From assembly GCF_039539445.1 (NCBI RefSeq), contig NZ_BAABDD010000008.1:186001-250000 (forward strand): a DNA stretch of 64,000 bases, in the 5' to 3' direction. This DNA comes from Salinactinospora qingdaonensis (GTDB taxonomy: Bacteria; Actinomycetota; Actinomycetes; Streptosporangiales; Streptosporangiaceae). Below the pieces are notes generated by a model. That model was not told where the DNA came from. It worked only from the letters and a program-made list of their open reading frames with translations, and did not search any database. Below, piece by piece: positions 28,328-37,740 of this stretch. The first letter of the stretch is position 1. Every line of letters starts with the position of its first letter. A program made the translations under genes and the position numbers.

Positions 28328-28364
28328 AAAGCGGGGCGCCCCGGCAGCCGCCGAGACGCCCCGC
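28328..28364 (-). terminator. Terminator of secDF
   Basis: Stem GCGGGGCG/CGCCCCGC with an internal loop, followed on the minus strand by TTTGGCGTT. It lies 24 bases after the secDF stop. Confidence 0.65.
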
Positions 28365-28387
28365 TGTCAACGCGGTCAAGCGCGCGC

Positions 28388-31021
28388 TTAGACCACGGCG
28401 CCGTCGCTTTCTTCGCGAGCGGTCCGCAGCTCCTTGCGCTGCTTGGTCTTTTGTTCCCGGACCACGTGGGGCGGTGGCGTCTTGTCGAAGCGCTGCATCC
28501 AGATCGCCAGTGGCACACCCACGAAGACCGTGGAGAACATGCCCGAGATCAACCCCACCAACATCGCTACGGAGAAGTCCGTCAGCGAGGAGCCGCCGAA
28601 GATGGCCAGCGTCGCCAGGATGAAGATGCCGCCGATACCGGAGTTCACCGTACGCGGGATCGTGTGCAGGATCGCGGTGTTGGCGATGCTGGCGAAGCTC
28701 GACTTGGTGTCGTGGGCCCACTCGTCGCGGACCCGGTCGAACACCACCACCGAGTCGTTCACGGAGAAACCGATGACGCTGAGGATGGCCGCGAGGAACA
28801 CGCCGTCGATGGGTCGACCCAGCCAGCAGAACAGGCCGATGACCACCACGATGTCGAAGGCCAGGGCGAACATCGTCGACACACCGAAGGACCATCGGAA
28901 CCGCCAGGCGAGGTAGCCCATTTGCAGCACCAGCGCGGCGATCAGGGCGATGAGTGCCTTGTTGCGCAGCTCGTCGCCCATACTCGGGCCGATCTTTTCG
29001 TCACTGATCCGTTCGACCTGCCCGCCCTGTTGGGCCAGCGCGTCTTGGACCTCCTGCGCCTCGGCGTCGGAGAGCTGCCCGGTACGCACCGCGACGTCGG
29101 CGTCCCCGGACTGTTGGACCACCGCCTCCGGGTAACCGGCCTCGGAGACGAGCTGACGGGCCTCGGACACGCTCACCGGCTCGCTGACGGTGAAGTCCAT
29201 GAGCCGGCCGCCGGTGAACTCCACGCCGAAGTCGGGCGTGCGCACGAACATGCCCAAGATGGCGACCAGGGCGATCGCGCCGGTCACCCCCAGCCACAGG
29301 GTGCTGCGCTTCATCAGGTCGGGGCTGCGCCGGATCAGCCAGGAGCGCACGACACTGATCCGCGAGATGCCGCTGACGGCGGGGTGGTTGCGCACGATCT
29401 TACGGCGCACCGCCCATTCCACCAGCACCCGGGCCACGACCAGCGCCGAGAACATCGAGACGATGGTGCCCAGGCCCAGCGTGACGCCGAAGCCGCGCAC
29501 CGTCCCCGCGGCGAAGATGAACAGCAGCGCCGCGGCGATGAGCGTGGTCACGTTGGTGTCCAAGACCGCGCTCCACGCCCGCTGCGTACCGGTAAGGAAC
29601 GCCTTTTGCAGGTTGGGCGGGATGGCGCGCCGGCGCCGCCGCGAGAGCACGCCGGCTTCGGCGTCTTGGATCTCGGAGTCGGTGGCGTCGACCATGCCGG
29701 CGGACTTGTTCGACTGGTAGACGCGCTCTTGGCGCTGGTACTCCTCGCGTGCTCGCTCGAAGATCAGCACGTTGGCGTCGATGGCCATACCGATGGCCAG
29801 CACGAACCCCGCGAGGCCGGGCAAGGTCAGCGTCGCCCCCAACGCCACCAGCGCCGCGTAGGCCAGCAGCGTGTAGCTCGCCAGCGCCAGCGACGCCAGG
29901 AAGCCGACGAGCCGGTAGGTGACGCAGATGTAGAGGCCGGTGAGCAGCAGACCGATGGCGCCGGCGATGAAACTGGCGCGGATGGCGTCCTCACCCAGCG
30001 TCGGGCCGACGGTCTGGCGCTGGATCTCGGTGACCGGCAGCGGCAGCGAGCCGCCCTCGATCAGCACGGCGAGCTCTTGGGCGCGCTCTTTGTCGAAGTC
30101 GCCGGTGATCGTGGTCTGGCCGCCGGCCATGCCGACGTCACAGGCGATGCTGGAGTCGACCTCCGGGGAGGAGATGATCTGGTTGTCCAGCACGATGGCG
30201 ACGCGCCGCTTGGGGTCGCCTTCGGCGTTACAGGCCGCCTGGCCGGTCAGCTCCTGCCACTGCTGGATGCCCTCGCCCTCGAAGTCGACGTTGACCTGCC
30301 AGTTGGTCTGGTACTGGTCGAGGCCGGCTTCGGCGCCTTCGACCTGGTCGCCTTGGATGGCGGCCGGGCCGAGCTGGAGTTGGGTCCCCTGCTGGTCGGG
30401 CAGCGTGAGCGCGACGTCCTCGGGGTCGGCCGACTGGGCCGCCGAGCCCTGGCCTTGCTGTTGCTGGAGCTGCTCCATGAGCTGTTGCTGCTGCTCTTGG
30501 GTCATCTCCTGGCCACCGTCGGAGGAGCCTTCCTCGTTGGAGGCGGGGGCCCGGGCCTCGTCGGCGGGTGGGTTGGCGCTGTCGCCGCCCCCGCCGCCGG
30601 CGGCACCACCGGCACCGCCGGGCAGTTGCATACCGCCGCCCTGGGACGGGGCCACACCCACCACCGGGTGGAAGGTGAGCTGAGCGGTCTGGCCGATGAT
30701 CTCGGCCGCTTCGGTGGGGTCCTGGACCCCGGGGAGTTCGACAAGAATCCGGTTCTCGCCGGACCGGGACATGTTGGCTTCGCTGACGCCGAGGGTGTCG
30801 ATGCGCTGGCGAAGCACCTGGAGAACCTTGTCGGTGTTCTCGGCGTTGGCTTCGGTGCCGTCTTCACCGTCTTGGGCTTGCAGGATGATCTGGGTACCGC
30901 CGCTGAGGTCGAGCCCCAGTTGGGGCGGGATGAACCACGCCGCGGCGAATGCGCCGAGCACGACGACAAGGGAGATGATGCCGCGCAGCCAGCGCGCACC
31001 GGCTCCCGATGAATTGGACAA
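28388..31021 (-). CDS. secDF: Fused protein translocase subunit SecDF
   Basis: 877 residues: SecD and SecF in one chain with about twelve membrane segments. The SecD half has GLDLSGGTQIILQA at its N-terminus and the transmembrane core AGFVLAIGMAIDANVLIFER. The SecF half has DFGVEFTGGRLMDFTV and SVNDSVVVFDRVRDE. It pulls exported proteins outward using the proton gradient. The periplasmic part of SecD contains an unusual low-complexity insertion of about 75 residues rich in Gly, then Glu/Gln (EQQQQLMEQLQQQQGQG). No clear ribosome-binding site was noted. A secreted hypothetical gene precedes it by 57 bases. Confidence 0.94.
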   Translation of the reverse strand: MSNSSGAGARWLRGIISLVVVLGAFAAAWFIPPQLGLDLSGGTQIILQAQDGEDGTEANAENTDKVLQVLRQRIDTLGVSEANMSRSGENRILVELPGVQDPTEAAEIIGQTAQLTFHPVVGVAPSQGGGMQLPGGAGGAAGGGGGDSANPPADEARAPASNEEGSSDGGQEMTQEQQQQLMEQLQQQQGQGSAAQSADPEDVALTLPDQQGTQLQLGPAAIQGDQVEGAEAGLDQYQTNWQVNVDFEGEGIQQWQELTGQAACNAEGDPKRRVAIVLDNQIISSPEVDSSIACDVGMAGGQTTITGDFDKERAQELAVLIEGGSLPLPVTEIQRQTVGPTLGEDAIRASFIAGAIGLLLTGLYICVTYRLVGFLASLALASYTLLAYAALVALGATLTLPGLAGFVLAIGMAIDANVLIFERAREEYQRQERVYQSNKSAGMVDATDSEIQDAEAGVLSRRRRRAIPPNLQKAFLTGTQRAWSAVLDTNVTTLIAAALLFIFAAGTVRGFGVTLGLGTIVSMFSALVVARVLVEWAVRRKIVRNHPAVSGISRISVVRSWLIRRSPDLMKRSTLWLGVTGAIALVAILGMFVRTPDFGVEFTGGRLMDFTVSEPVSVSEARQLVSEAGYPEAVVQQSGDADVAVRTGQLSDAEAQEVQDALAQQGGQVERISDEKIGPSMGDELRNKALIALIAALVLQMGYLAWRFRWSFGVSTMFALAFDIVVVIGLFCWLGRPIDGVFLAAILSVIGFSVNDSVVVFDRVRDEWAHDTKSSFASIANTAILHTIPRTVNSGIGGIFILATLAIFGGSSLTDFSVAMLVGLISGMFSTVFVGVPLAIWMQRFDKTPPPHVVREQKTKQRKELRTAREESDGAVV

Positions 31022-31078
31022 TGGAATTACCTCTCACGACAAGAACTGACATCCCGGCGGTGCCGGGATCGGGGGATG

Positions 31079-31489
31079 TCACGTACCTGTGGTGAGCGGC
31101 GGGCCTCGAGGGGACGGCAGGCCGGCCGAAGGCTCGGTGTGGGGCGAGTCGCCCGTTTCGCCGCCACTGACATGCCGCACCCCCACCGGTTGGGGGGTGA
31201 GCATCCGTTGCGGGACGTAGCCGTCGGGCAGGTCGCGCACCGGTGGCCGGTTGTCGGTGTTGCCCTGGGCCAAAAACCGCGCGATCGAGGCGGAATCGTG
31301 GGCGGGGCCGGCGACGGCGTGGGCGCCGAAACCGACTGTGGCCAGCTCGACGGAGCGCTCGGTGGCGGGCTCAGCCGAGCCAGACGAGGCGGAGGCCAGC
31401 GGCAGCAGCGGTGAGCACAGCGACACCAGGAGCGCGCTCAGCAAGGTAGCCAGTGGTGTGGCCAGGACACGGGAAACCGTGGTGACCAC
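31079..31489 (-). CDS. Small exported protein of unknown function
   Basis: 136 residues. The N-terminus (VLATPLATLLSALLVSLCSPLLPLASA) is a signal peptide or anchor. The remainder is Ser/Pro/Gly-rich with no family I recognise; one segment reads SIARFLAQGNTDNRPPVRDL. The start is GTG at 31489 after AAGGAAG. It lies 57 bases upstream of secDF on the same strand and may be in its operon. Codon use fits a real gene, but support is moderate. Confidence 0.5.
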   Translation of the reverse strand: MVTTVSRVLATPLATLLSALLVSLCSPLLPLASASSGSAEPATERSVELATVGFGAHAVAGPAHDSASIARFLAQGNTDNRPPVRDLPDGYVPQRMLTPQPVGVRHVSGGETGDSPHTEPSAGLPSPRGPPLTTGT

Positions 31490-31930
31490 CTTCCTTCAAG
31501 CCCTCGGAGCGTGAGCTGGCGTGCGGGAACGCGGCTGCCATTATCACGGGCCAGGCCGCGCGCGCCCCTTCAGTCACCACACACTACCGACGTAACGTGC
31601 GGGAAAAGTCACCTCTGCCGCCCGGATCGTCGGGGTCTCCCGCTGGAGGGGCGGATTCACCAGCCAAACTTCGCCAAAGTTACAAAGCGGCAGCATTGCT
31701 GAAGGTGCCGTGAGGGCGGGGGCCGTATGCGGCTCGTCTGCCGGCGAGGAGGGGACCGCCATCGAGGCCGTGTCGCGAAGCCCGGGGGTGTTTCTGTGGG
31801 GTTGTCACGTCGGGGGCGGGGTGTAGGTGGGGAGCTGATGTGTGTCCGGGGAGGGGCGCGGGACGCGCCCCTTTCGTACATGCCCTTGACCCTATCCACC
31901 GAACTGGCGCTGGATGGGCGGTGATCTGGG
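31490..31930. other. Intergenic region before the DUF2637 remnant
   Basis: About 440 bases with no recognised gene, RNA or repeat. A TTGACC at about 31886 might be the -35 of the DUF2637 gene. Confidence 0.45.
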
Positions 31931-32359
31931 ATGGGTTCTTTCCGCTGGTCGCGCTGGACCACCGTGGCCGCCGTGTTCATGTGGGCCGTGATCGCTGCGG
32001 GGGTGTCCTATTCGCCCATGTTCGAGCTGGCCTTGCGCCATGGCGAACCGCAGCGGCGCGCGGCGCTGTTCCCGCTGTCGGTGGATGGCATGATCGTGGC
32101 TTCGTCGATGGCGTTGCTCTCGGAGGCCCGCAAAGGTAAGCGCGGTGGGCTGTTGCCGTGGAGTCTGCTGGTTCTGGGCAGTGTGGCCAGTCTGGCCGCG
32201 AACGTGGCGGGAGTGTTCTCCGTCCGCTGGTGCCTCGATCGCTGCGCGATCTCGGCCGCCTCAACGGGGGCGCTGTGTCTCCGAACATCGCTGTTGTGCA
32301 GGGTGCTGCTGTTGTGGGGGATACGCCGGGGGGCGGTGTCTTGGTGGGGTGGTGGCTGA
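31931..32359 (+). pseudogene. Truncated DUF2637 membrane protein
   Basis: 142 codons. The first 93 residues look like a DUF2637 protein: TTVAAVFMWAVIAAGVSYSP, ELALRHG, ALFPLSVDGMIVASSMALL, and a third hydrophobic segment ending ASLAANVA. DUF2637 proteins normally continue with another membrane pair and a cytoplasmic tail. Here the homology ends exactly where a core of the dispersed repeat begins (32209), and the tail (CLDRCAISAA and beyond) is translated repeat. I read it as a gene broken by repeat insertion; the remnant may still be expressed. Confidence 0.65.
32209..32257 (-). repeat. Dispersed repeat core E (inverted orientation)
   Basis: On the minus strand it reads GCCGAGATCGCGCAGCGATC, then GAGGCACC and GGAGAACACTCC-like sequence, matching the cores of copies A and C. 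The inverted CTAGGTT ends are not seen. It disrupts the DUF2637 reading frame. Confidence 0.7.
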
Positions 32360-32928
32360 GGGCGCGCCGGAAGGCGTCGAGCCGCCCCGCTCCCGTCCAC
32401 CCGGTCACGGTGCTCGCCCCACGCCGGCCCCAAGCCCCGTCGTGGCACCCGTTCCACCTCAAGCACAGCCCGCCCCGGGCTGCCGAGATCGCGAAGCGAT
32501 CGAGGCACGAGCGACGGGAAACCCCGCACGCTCTCCGCAGACCAAAACCACACCCCACCGCACCCCCAGGGGCGGATCGTGCTTCTATCAGCGGTCTGGC
32601 GGTGCCTTCGGTCCCGGTGACCCCCGGATCATGGACGACAAGGGGAGGCCAGTCATGCCAGAAAGGTAATGGGGGCAGATCCGCGCGTGGGTGGCGCATA
32701 GCCGGCACGGCTCGGCGGGGCGACCTCGCCGCCCCTGCCGGGGCGCCAACCGGTCAGCTCAGCAGCGCGCGAAGGCGACGCATGACGCGCGGGCCCTGGT
32801 GATGGGCGCCGGTCGCGCGGCACCGGGCCGTCCCTTCCAACGGGCTTTCCCAGCGATGTGCTCGCAACGCCGGCGGTATGCACCGAAAGACGTGTCGTTT
32901 CGGCCCGCCATCCCCTTAGGCTTGGTGC
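32360..32928. other. Intergenic region before metG
   Basis: About 570 bases holding repeat core F and no convincing gene. A -10-like TAGGCT (32917-32922) lies 6 bases before the metG ATG. Confidence 0.5.
32479..32525 (+). repeat. Dispersed repeat core F
   Basis: It contains GCCGAGATCGCGAAGCGATC followed by GAGGCACGAGCGACG. It lies 220 bases from core E in the opposite orientation, so E and F form a long inverted pair. The outer ends are not recognisable. Confidence 0.7.
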
Positions 32929-34746
32929 ATGTCGTCGAAACGCCACATCCTGACTGCGGTGGCCTGGCCATACGCCAACGGCCCACGCCATATTGGGCAT
33001 GTCTCCGGTTTCGGAGTTCCCTCCGACGTCTTCGCGCGCTTCCAGCGAATGTCGGGCCACGACGTGCTCATGGTCAGCGGCACCGACGAACACGGCACGC
33101 CGATCTACGTACTGGCCGACCAGGAGGGCATCAGCGCCCGCGAACTGGCCGACCGCTACAACCGGCTCATCGCCGAAGATCTGGTGGCTCTGGGACTGTC
33201 CTACGACCTGTTCACCCGGACCACCACCTCCAACCACTACGCCGTGGTGCAGGAGCTGTTCACCGGCCTCTACGAGAACGGCTACATCTTCGCCCACACC
33301 ACCAAGGGCGCCATCTCGCCCTCGACCGGGCGGACGCTGCCGGACCGCTATGTCGAAGGCACCTGCCCCATCTGCGGTTACGGCAGCGCGCGCGGCGACC
33401 AGTGCGACAACTGCGGCAACCAACTCGACCCCACCGACCTCATCGAGCCCCGGTCCAAGATCAACGGGGAGGTACCGGAGTTCGTCGACACCGAACACTT
33501 CATGCTCGACCTGCCGGCGTTCACCGAGGTGCTCGGTGACTGGCTGAGCTCCAAAGGCGACCAATGGCGTCCCAACGTCTTGAAGTTCTCGCTCAACCTG
33601 CTGCACGAGCTCCAGCCGCGCGCCATCAGCCGCGACATCGACTGGGGGGTGCCCATCCCGCTGGAGGGGTGGAGCGAGCAGCCCAACAAGCGCATCTACG
33701 TGTGGTTCGATGCGGTGATCGGCTACCTGTCGGCGGCCATCGAGTGGGCCAAGCGCAGCGGTGACCCCGAGGCGTGGCGCGCGTGGTGGCAAAGCGAGGA
33801 CGCCGAGTCCTACTACTTCATGGGCAAGGACAACATCGTCTTCCACGCCGAGATCTGGCCCGCCATGCTGCTCGGCTACAGCGGGCGGGGCGACAACGGC
33901 GGCACTCCCGGCTCGCTGGGCGCGCTCAACCTGCCCACCGAGGTGGTTTCCAGCGAGTTCTTGACCATGGAGGGCCGCAAGTTCTCCTCGTCGCGGCGTG
34001 TGGCCATCTACGTGCGCGACTTCTTGGAGCGCTACTCCGCCGACGCGCTGCGCTACTACATCATCGCCGCCGGCCCCGAGACCCAGGACACCGACTTCAC
34101 CTGGGCCGAGTTCGTGCGCCGCAACAACGACGAACTGGTCGCCACGTGGGGCAACCTCGTCAACCGGTCGATCTCCATGGCGGCGAAGAACGTCGGTGAG
34201 ATCCCCGAGGCGGGCGAGCTCACCGACGAGGACCGCCGCGTGCTCGACCTGTCCAAAGCCGCCTTCGACACGGTGGGCGGGCACCTGAACCGGTCGCAGT
34301 TCAAGGCCGGGTTGCAGGAAGCTATGCGTACGGTCGCGGAAGCCAACAAGTACTTCTCCGACCAGGCGCCGTGGGCGCTGCGCAAAACCGACCCCGAGCG
34401 GATGCGCACCGTCTTGCATGTCGCCCTGCAACTGGTCAGCGACGCCAAGACGCTGCTCACCCCGTTCCTACCCGCCTCGTCCAATAAGGTGCACGAGATG
34501 CTGGGCGGCACCGGCGTGTGGACGGGCATGCCGAGGCTGGAGGAGGTCACCGACTCCATCGCCGGCGAGGAGGGGTTCTCCTCTTACCCGATCATCACCG
34601 GAGAGTACGCCGGCAACGAGGCGCGCTGGGAATCCATCCCGATCCGTCCCGGCACCAAGCTCTCCGCACCCACCCCGCTGTTCGCCAAGCTCGACCCCAG
34701 CGTCGTCGACGAGGAACTGCAACGGCTGGAGAACGAGGCCGGCTAA
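32929..34746 (+). CDS. metG: Methionyl-tRNA synthetase
   Basis: 605 residues. Class I signature: AWPYANGPRHIGH carries HIGH, and KFSSSR is the KMSKS variant usual in this subfamily. The zinc knuckle is present (CPICGYGSARGDQCDNC), then RDIDWGVPIP and the anticodon-binding helical domain. It charges initiator and elongator tRNA-Met. There is no ribosome-binding site; TAGGCT 6 bases before the ATG implies a leaderless transcript. tatD follows, the standard actinobacterial order. Confidence 0.97.
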   Translation: MSSKRHILTAVAWPYANGPRHIGHVSGFGVPSDVFARFQRMSGHDVLMVSGTDEHGTPIYVLADQEGISARELADRYNRLIAEDLVALGLSYDLFTRTTTSNHYAVVQELFTGLYENGYIFAHTTKGAISPSTGRTLPDRYVEGTCPICGYGSARGDQCDNCGNQLDPTDLIEPRSKINGEVPEFVDTEHFMLDLPAFTEVLGDWLSSKGDQWRPNVLKFSLNLLHELQPRAISRDIDWGVPIPLEGWSEQPNKRIYVWFDAVIGYLSAAIEWAKRSGDPEAWRAWWQSEDAESYYFMGKDNIVFHAEIWPAMLLGYSGRGDNGGTPGSLGALNLPTEVVSSEFLTMEGRKFSSSRRVAIYVRDFLERYSADALRYYIIAAGPETQDTDFTWAEFVRRNNDELVATWGNLVNRSISMAAKNVGEIPEAGELTDEDRRVLDLSKAAFDTVGGHLNRSQFKAGLQEAMRTVAEANKYFSDQAPWALRKTDPERMRTVLHVALQLVSDAKTLLTPFLPASSNKVHEMLGGTGVWTGMPRLEEVTDSIAGEEGFSSYPIITGEYAGNEARWESIPIRPGTKLSAPTPLFAKLDPSVVDEELQRLENEAG

Positions 34747-34915
34747 GGGCCGGCCAGAGCGTCGTACCGCCCGCCGGGGTGGGGCGGGGCCACTTCCCGT
34801 CTCACCCCAAACGCGCCTAAGGACAAAGGGCGGGGGCGGGGCATGCCCGCCGTCGCCCGACAGGCGCGCGGCTGCCCCGAGCCGGTTCGCGGCAGCGAAG
34901 AAATGAATAGACTTC

Positions 34916-35848
34916 ATGGCCGTGAGTAAGAGCAAGCGCGGCGGGTCGGCCGTGCGTCAGCGCAACGCCCAGCAGCCGCCGCCCGCGCCGGAACCGTTGC
35001 GGGTGGCGGTGGCCGACAGCCACACCCACATGGACATGCAAAGCCCGGAGGTCGCCGAGATCGTCGCGGCGGCTGCGGCCGTGGGGGTTTCCCCGCTGAT
35101 CCAGGTCGGGGTCGACGTCACCTCTTCGCGGTGGGCGACCGAGGTCGCGGCGCAGTATCCCCACGTGTGGGCCGCTGTAGCCCTGCACCCTAACGAGGCG
35201 CCCCGGATCGTGCACGGCGACGGTGCGCCAGGGGTCGAAGCTGACGACACCGATTGGGCCGGTAAGCACCGTCCGGCCGGCGGGCAGGCCGGTCTGGAGG
35301 AGGCGCTGGCCGAAATCGACCGCCTGGCGGAGCTAGCGGTCGTACGGGCCGTGGGCGAGACCGGGCTGGACTACTTCCGCACCGGCCCGGAAGGGGCCGC
35401 GGCGCAGCAGGAGTCGTTCCGTCGCCACATCGACCTCGCCAAGCGCCACGATCTCGCGGTCATGATCCACGACCGCGACGCTCATGAGGACGTGCTGCGG
35501 CTGCTGCGCGAAGAGGGCGCGCCGGAGCGGGTGATCTTCCACTGCTTCTCCGGTGACGCCGACCTGGCCAAGATCTGTGCCGAGCACGGCTACTTCATGA
35601 GCTTCGCCGGCAACGTCACCTTCGCCAGCGCCCATGAGCTGCGCGAGGCCGCCGAGGTGGCACCGCCGGAGCTGATCCTCGTCGAAACCGATGCCCCTTT
35701 CCTCACGCCCAAGCCCTACCGGGGGCGGCCCAACGCGCCTTACCTGATCCCTTACACGCTGCGGGCCGTGGCCGAGGCCAAGGGCATGGCCGAGGACACG
35801 CTCGCGGCGACGGTGGCCGACAACGCGCGGCGCGCGTTCGGGCTTTGA
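34916..35848 (+). CDS. tatD: TatD-family metal-dependent hydrolase (DNase)
   Basis: 310 residues, a TIM-barrel amidohydrolase. Metal ligands are visible in DSHTHMD, AVGETGLDYFR, HDRDAHED, FHCFSGDADLA and VETDAPFLTPKPYRG. The first 35 residues are basic and low complexity, not part of the fold. The ATG at 34916 is the longest start, but a -10-like TAGACT at 34908-34913 is so close that a near-leaderless GTG start at 34922 is likely. It follows metG by 169 bases. Confidence 0.92.
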   Translation: MAVSKSKRGGSAVRQRNAQQPPPAPEPLRVAVADSHTHMDMQSPEVAEIVAAAAAVGVSPLIQVGVDVTSSRWATEVAAQYPHVWAAVALHPNEAPRIVHGDGAPGVEADDTDWAGKHRPAGGQAGLEEALAEIDRLAELAVVRAVGETGLDYFRTGPEGAAAQQESFRRHIDLAKRHDLAVMIHDRDAHEDVLRLLREEGAPERVIFHCFSGDADLAKICAEHGYFMSFAGNVTFASAHELREAAEVAPPELILVETDAPFLTPKPYRGRPNAPYLIPYTLRAVAEAKGMAEDTLAATVADNARRAFGL

Positions 35849-35948
35849 CGTCCTCCCCTTTCGGTTTCCCCTCGTGGTATCAGAAGCCGCCGTATCGTCG
35901 CGATGGCGCGTGACCACAGGACGGATACGCCGGGAAGAGCGCACGACC

Positions 35949-37574
35949 TCACAGTGGTGGTATCGAATCCGCAGGGTGCGGCAGCGGGATCTGGTTCTCG
36001 CCCGAGGCGAGCGTGAATCTGGTCAGGGTGCGTGCCGGGGCGCCGGGCTCGGTCACATAGGACAGGATTCGGAAGTCGGCGGTGAGCCCGTCGGGGGTGA
36101 TGTCGCAGCGCAGGTAGCCCCGCTGGGCGTTGTAGAGCCGTACGTGGGGGTTTTGCAGCCATAGCTGGGCGTAGCTGTCGGCGGGAGCGCCGTTCATGTC
36201 GGAGGAGATGGAGGTCCCGACGAGCTCCACACCGAGCGGCGGCGAGGCGGGATCGTCGAAGTCGGCGTGGAGGTTGGCGGCGACGTTGCGGTGGATGTCA
36301 CCGGTGAGCACCACGAAGTTCTCCATCTGGGACTGGCGGACCGCGGTGAAGACCCGGTCGCGGCACGCGGTGAAGCCATCCCATTGGTCGTTGCTGTAGG
36401 CGTGGCCCGGCCCCGGGTCGCGGTCGATCTGGGCCATAACGACCTGGTTGGCCAGCAGGTTCCACTGTGCCTGCGAGGAGGTGAGGCCGCTGGTGAGCCA
36501 GCGTTCCTGTTCCATCCCCAGGATGCTGCGTTCGGGATCGTGGCGCTCGGGCGCGTCGTCGATGACCGCCCCTCGTGGGAAGGGGTCGCGGTACTGGCGC
36601 GTGTCGAGCAGGTGGATGTCGGCCAGTTGGCCAAACGACAGCCTGCGGTACATCTGTGCGGAGGGGCCGTAGGGGGTCCTGACGGAACGCAGCGGCATGT
36701 TCTCGTAAAACGCCTGGTAGGCAGCGGCGCGACGGCTCCGGAACTCCTCCGTGGCCGTGCCGTGCTGGGAGACCTCAGCGGCGTAGTTGTTCTCGACTTC
36801 GTGATCGTCCCATGTCACCAGCCACGGGAATCTCGCGTGCGCGGCTTGCAGGTCGGGGTCGGTCTTGGTCAGGCAGTACCGCAGCCGGTACTGCGGTAGG
36901 GAAACGATCCTGGCGGCGTGCTCATCGCCCAGCTTCTGGTCGCGTTGCAGGTTGCCGCCGGCGACGATGCCGTATTCGTAGATGTAGTCGCCGAGGAAGA
37001 TGACCGCGTCGAGGTCGTCGTCGGCCATGTGACGGTAGGCGGTGTAGTAGCCGTGGTACCACGCCTGGCAGGAGGCGGTGGCGAGGGAGAGGCGTGCGGG
37101 GGCGGCGGTCGGGGCCGGCGCGGTGCGGGTGCGGCCGGCGGGGCTGACGTGAGAGCCGACGCGGAACCGGTAGTGGTAGACCCGCCCGGGGCGCAGCCCT
37201 TCCACTTCCGGATGCACGGAGTGGGCCAGTTCCGGTGTGGCGACCGCGGTGCCGCGTCGCACGACCTTGGTGAAGTTGGCGTCTTCAGCTACCTCGAAGG
37301 TGACTTTGACGTCACGCTGTGGCATACCGCCACGCCCGTCGGGGGCCAGCGGATCGGGCGCCAGCCGGGTCCATAACACCACACTGTCGGGCCGGGGGTC
37401 TCCAGAGGCCACACCGAGAGTGAAGGGGTCAGCGGGGAGCCGCTCACGGGCGTGGGCGGGAACGGGGGCGAGGCCTACCCCAAGCAGGAAGGCCATACTG
37501 CTGACGCCGGTGAGGTGGAGAAGGGTGCGGCGGTCGAAGCCAGGCGTAGGCGGGGTTGCCGGTCGAGCTGTCAA
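35949..37574 (-). CDS. phoD: Tat-exported alkaline phosphatase D / phosphodiesterase
   Basis: 541 residues. The N-terminus FDRRTLLHLTGVSSMAFLLG followed by PVPAHA is a twin-arginine signal with a cleavage site. A PhoD N-terminal beta domain comes next (FTLGVASGDPRPDSVVLWTRL), then the metallophosphatase core: IFLGDYIYEYG, WDDHEVENNY, TGDIHRN. The TTG at 37574 is preferred because GGGAGG lies 5 bases upstream and the signal begins properly; an in-frame ATG further up would translate the palindrome at 37589-37618. It releases phosphate from esters outside the cell. Control is probably through that palindrome, or PhoP under phosphate limitation (inference). Confidence 0.92.
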   Translation of the reverse strand: MTARPATPPTPGFDRRTLLHLTGVSSMAFLLGVGLAPVPAHARERLPADPFTLGVASGDPRPDSVVLWTRLAPDPLAPDGRGGMPQRDVKVTFEVAEDANFTKVVRRGTAVATPELAHSVHPEVEGLRPGRVYHYRFRVGSHVSPAGRTRTAPAPTAAPARLSLATASCQAWYHGYYTAYRHMADDDLDAVIFLGDYIYEYGIVAGGNLQRDQKLGDEHAARIVSLPQYRLRYCLTKTDPDLQAAHARFPWLVTWDDHEVENNYAAEVSQHGTATEEFRSRRAAAYQAFYENMPLRSVRTPYGPSAQMYRRLSFGQLADIHLLDTRQYRDPFPRGAVIDDAPERHDPERSILGMEQERWLTSGLTSSQAQWNLLANQVVMAQIDRDPGPGHAYSNDQWDGFTACRDRVFTAVRQSQMENFVVLTGDIHRNVAANLHADFDDPASPPLGVELVGTSISSDMNGAPADSYAQLWLQNPHVRLYNAQRGYLRCDITPDGLTADFRILSYVTEPGAPARTLTRFTLASGENQIPLPHPADSIPPL

Positions 37575-37588
37575 AGGTCGCCTCCCGG

Positions 37589-37618
37589 GAATGTTGCACC
37601 AAATCAGGTGCAACATTC
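37589..37618. promoter_or_regulatory. Perfect 12-bp inverted repeat before phoD
   Basis: GAATGTTGCACC and GGTGCAACATTC separated by 6 bases, ending 15 bases before the TTG start. It could be a protein operator or an RNA hairpin covering the leader. It is not the PhoP direct-repeat (GTTCACC) pattern. Confidence 0.7.
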
Positions 37619-37704
37619 TCCGAAAAGCCGACACGGAACGTAATTAGGCACGCACAGAAAGCGTAAAACAGTGCGTACTCCGCCCCTGTCCCTGTACCAA
37701 CGGC

Positions 37705-37740
37705 AGCGGCGCTCGGCCCGATCGCGGGCCGAGCGCCGCT
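37705..37740. terminator. Perfect 16-bp stem hairpin
   Basis: AGCGGCGCTCGGCCCG, loop ATCG, then its complement, followed on the plus strand by TTTACC. It lies 140 bases after the Trp-rich peptide gene (minus), which it may terminate. The T-run, however, is on the plus strand, where no gene is seen upstream. Confidence 0.65.

Noticed and set aside
37589..37618. PhoP (Pho) box upstream of phoD
   Set aside because: The motif is an inverted repeat, not the direct GTTCACC repeats of a PhoP site.
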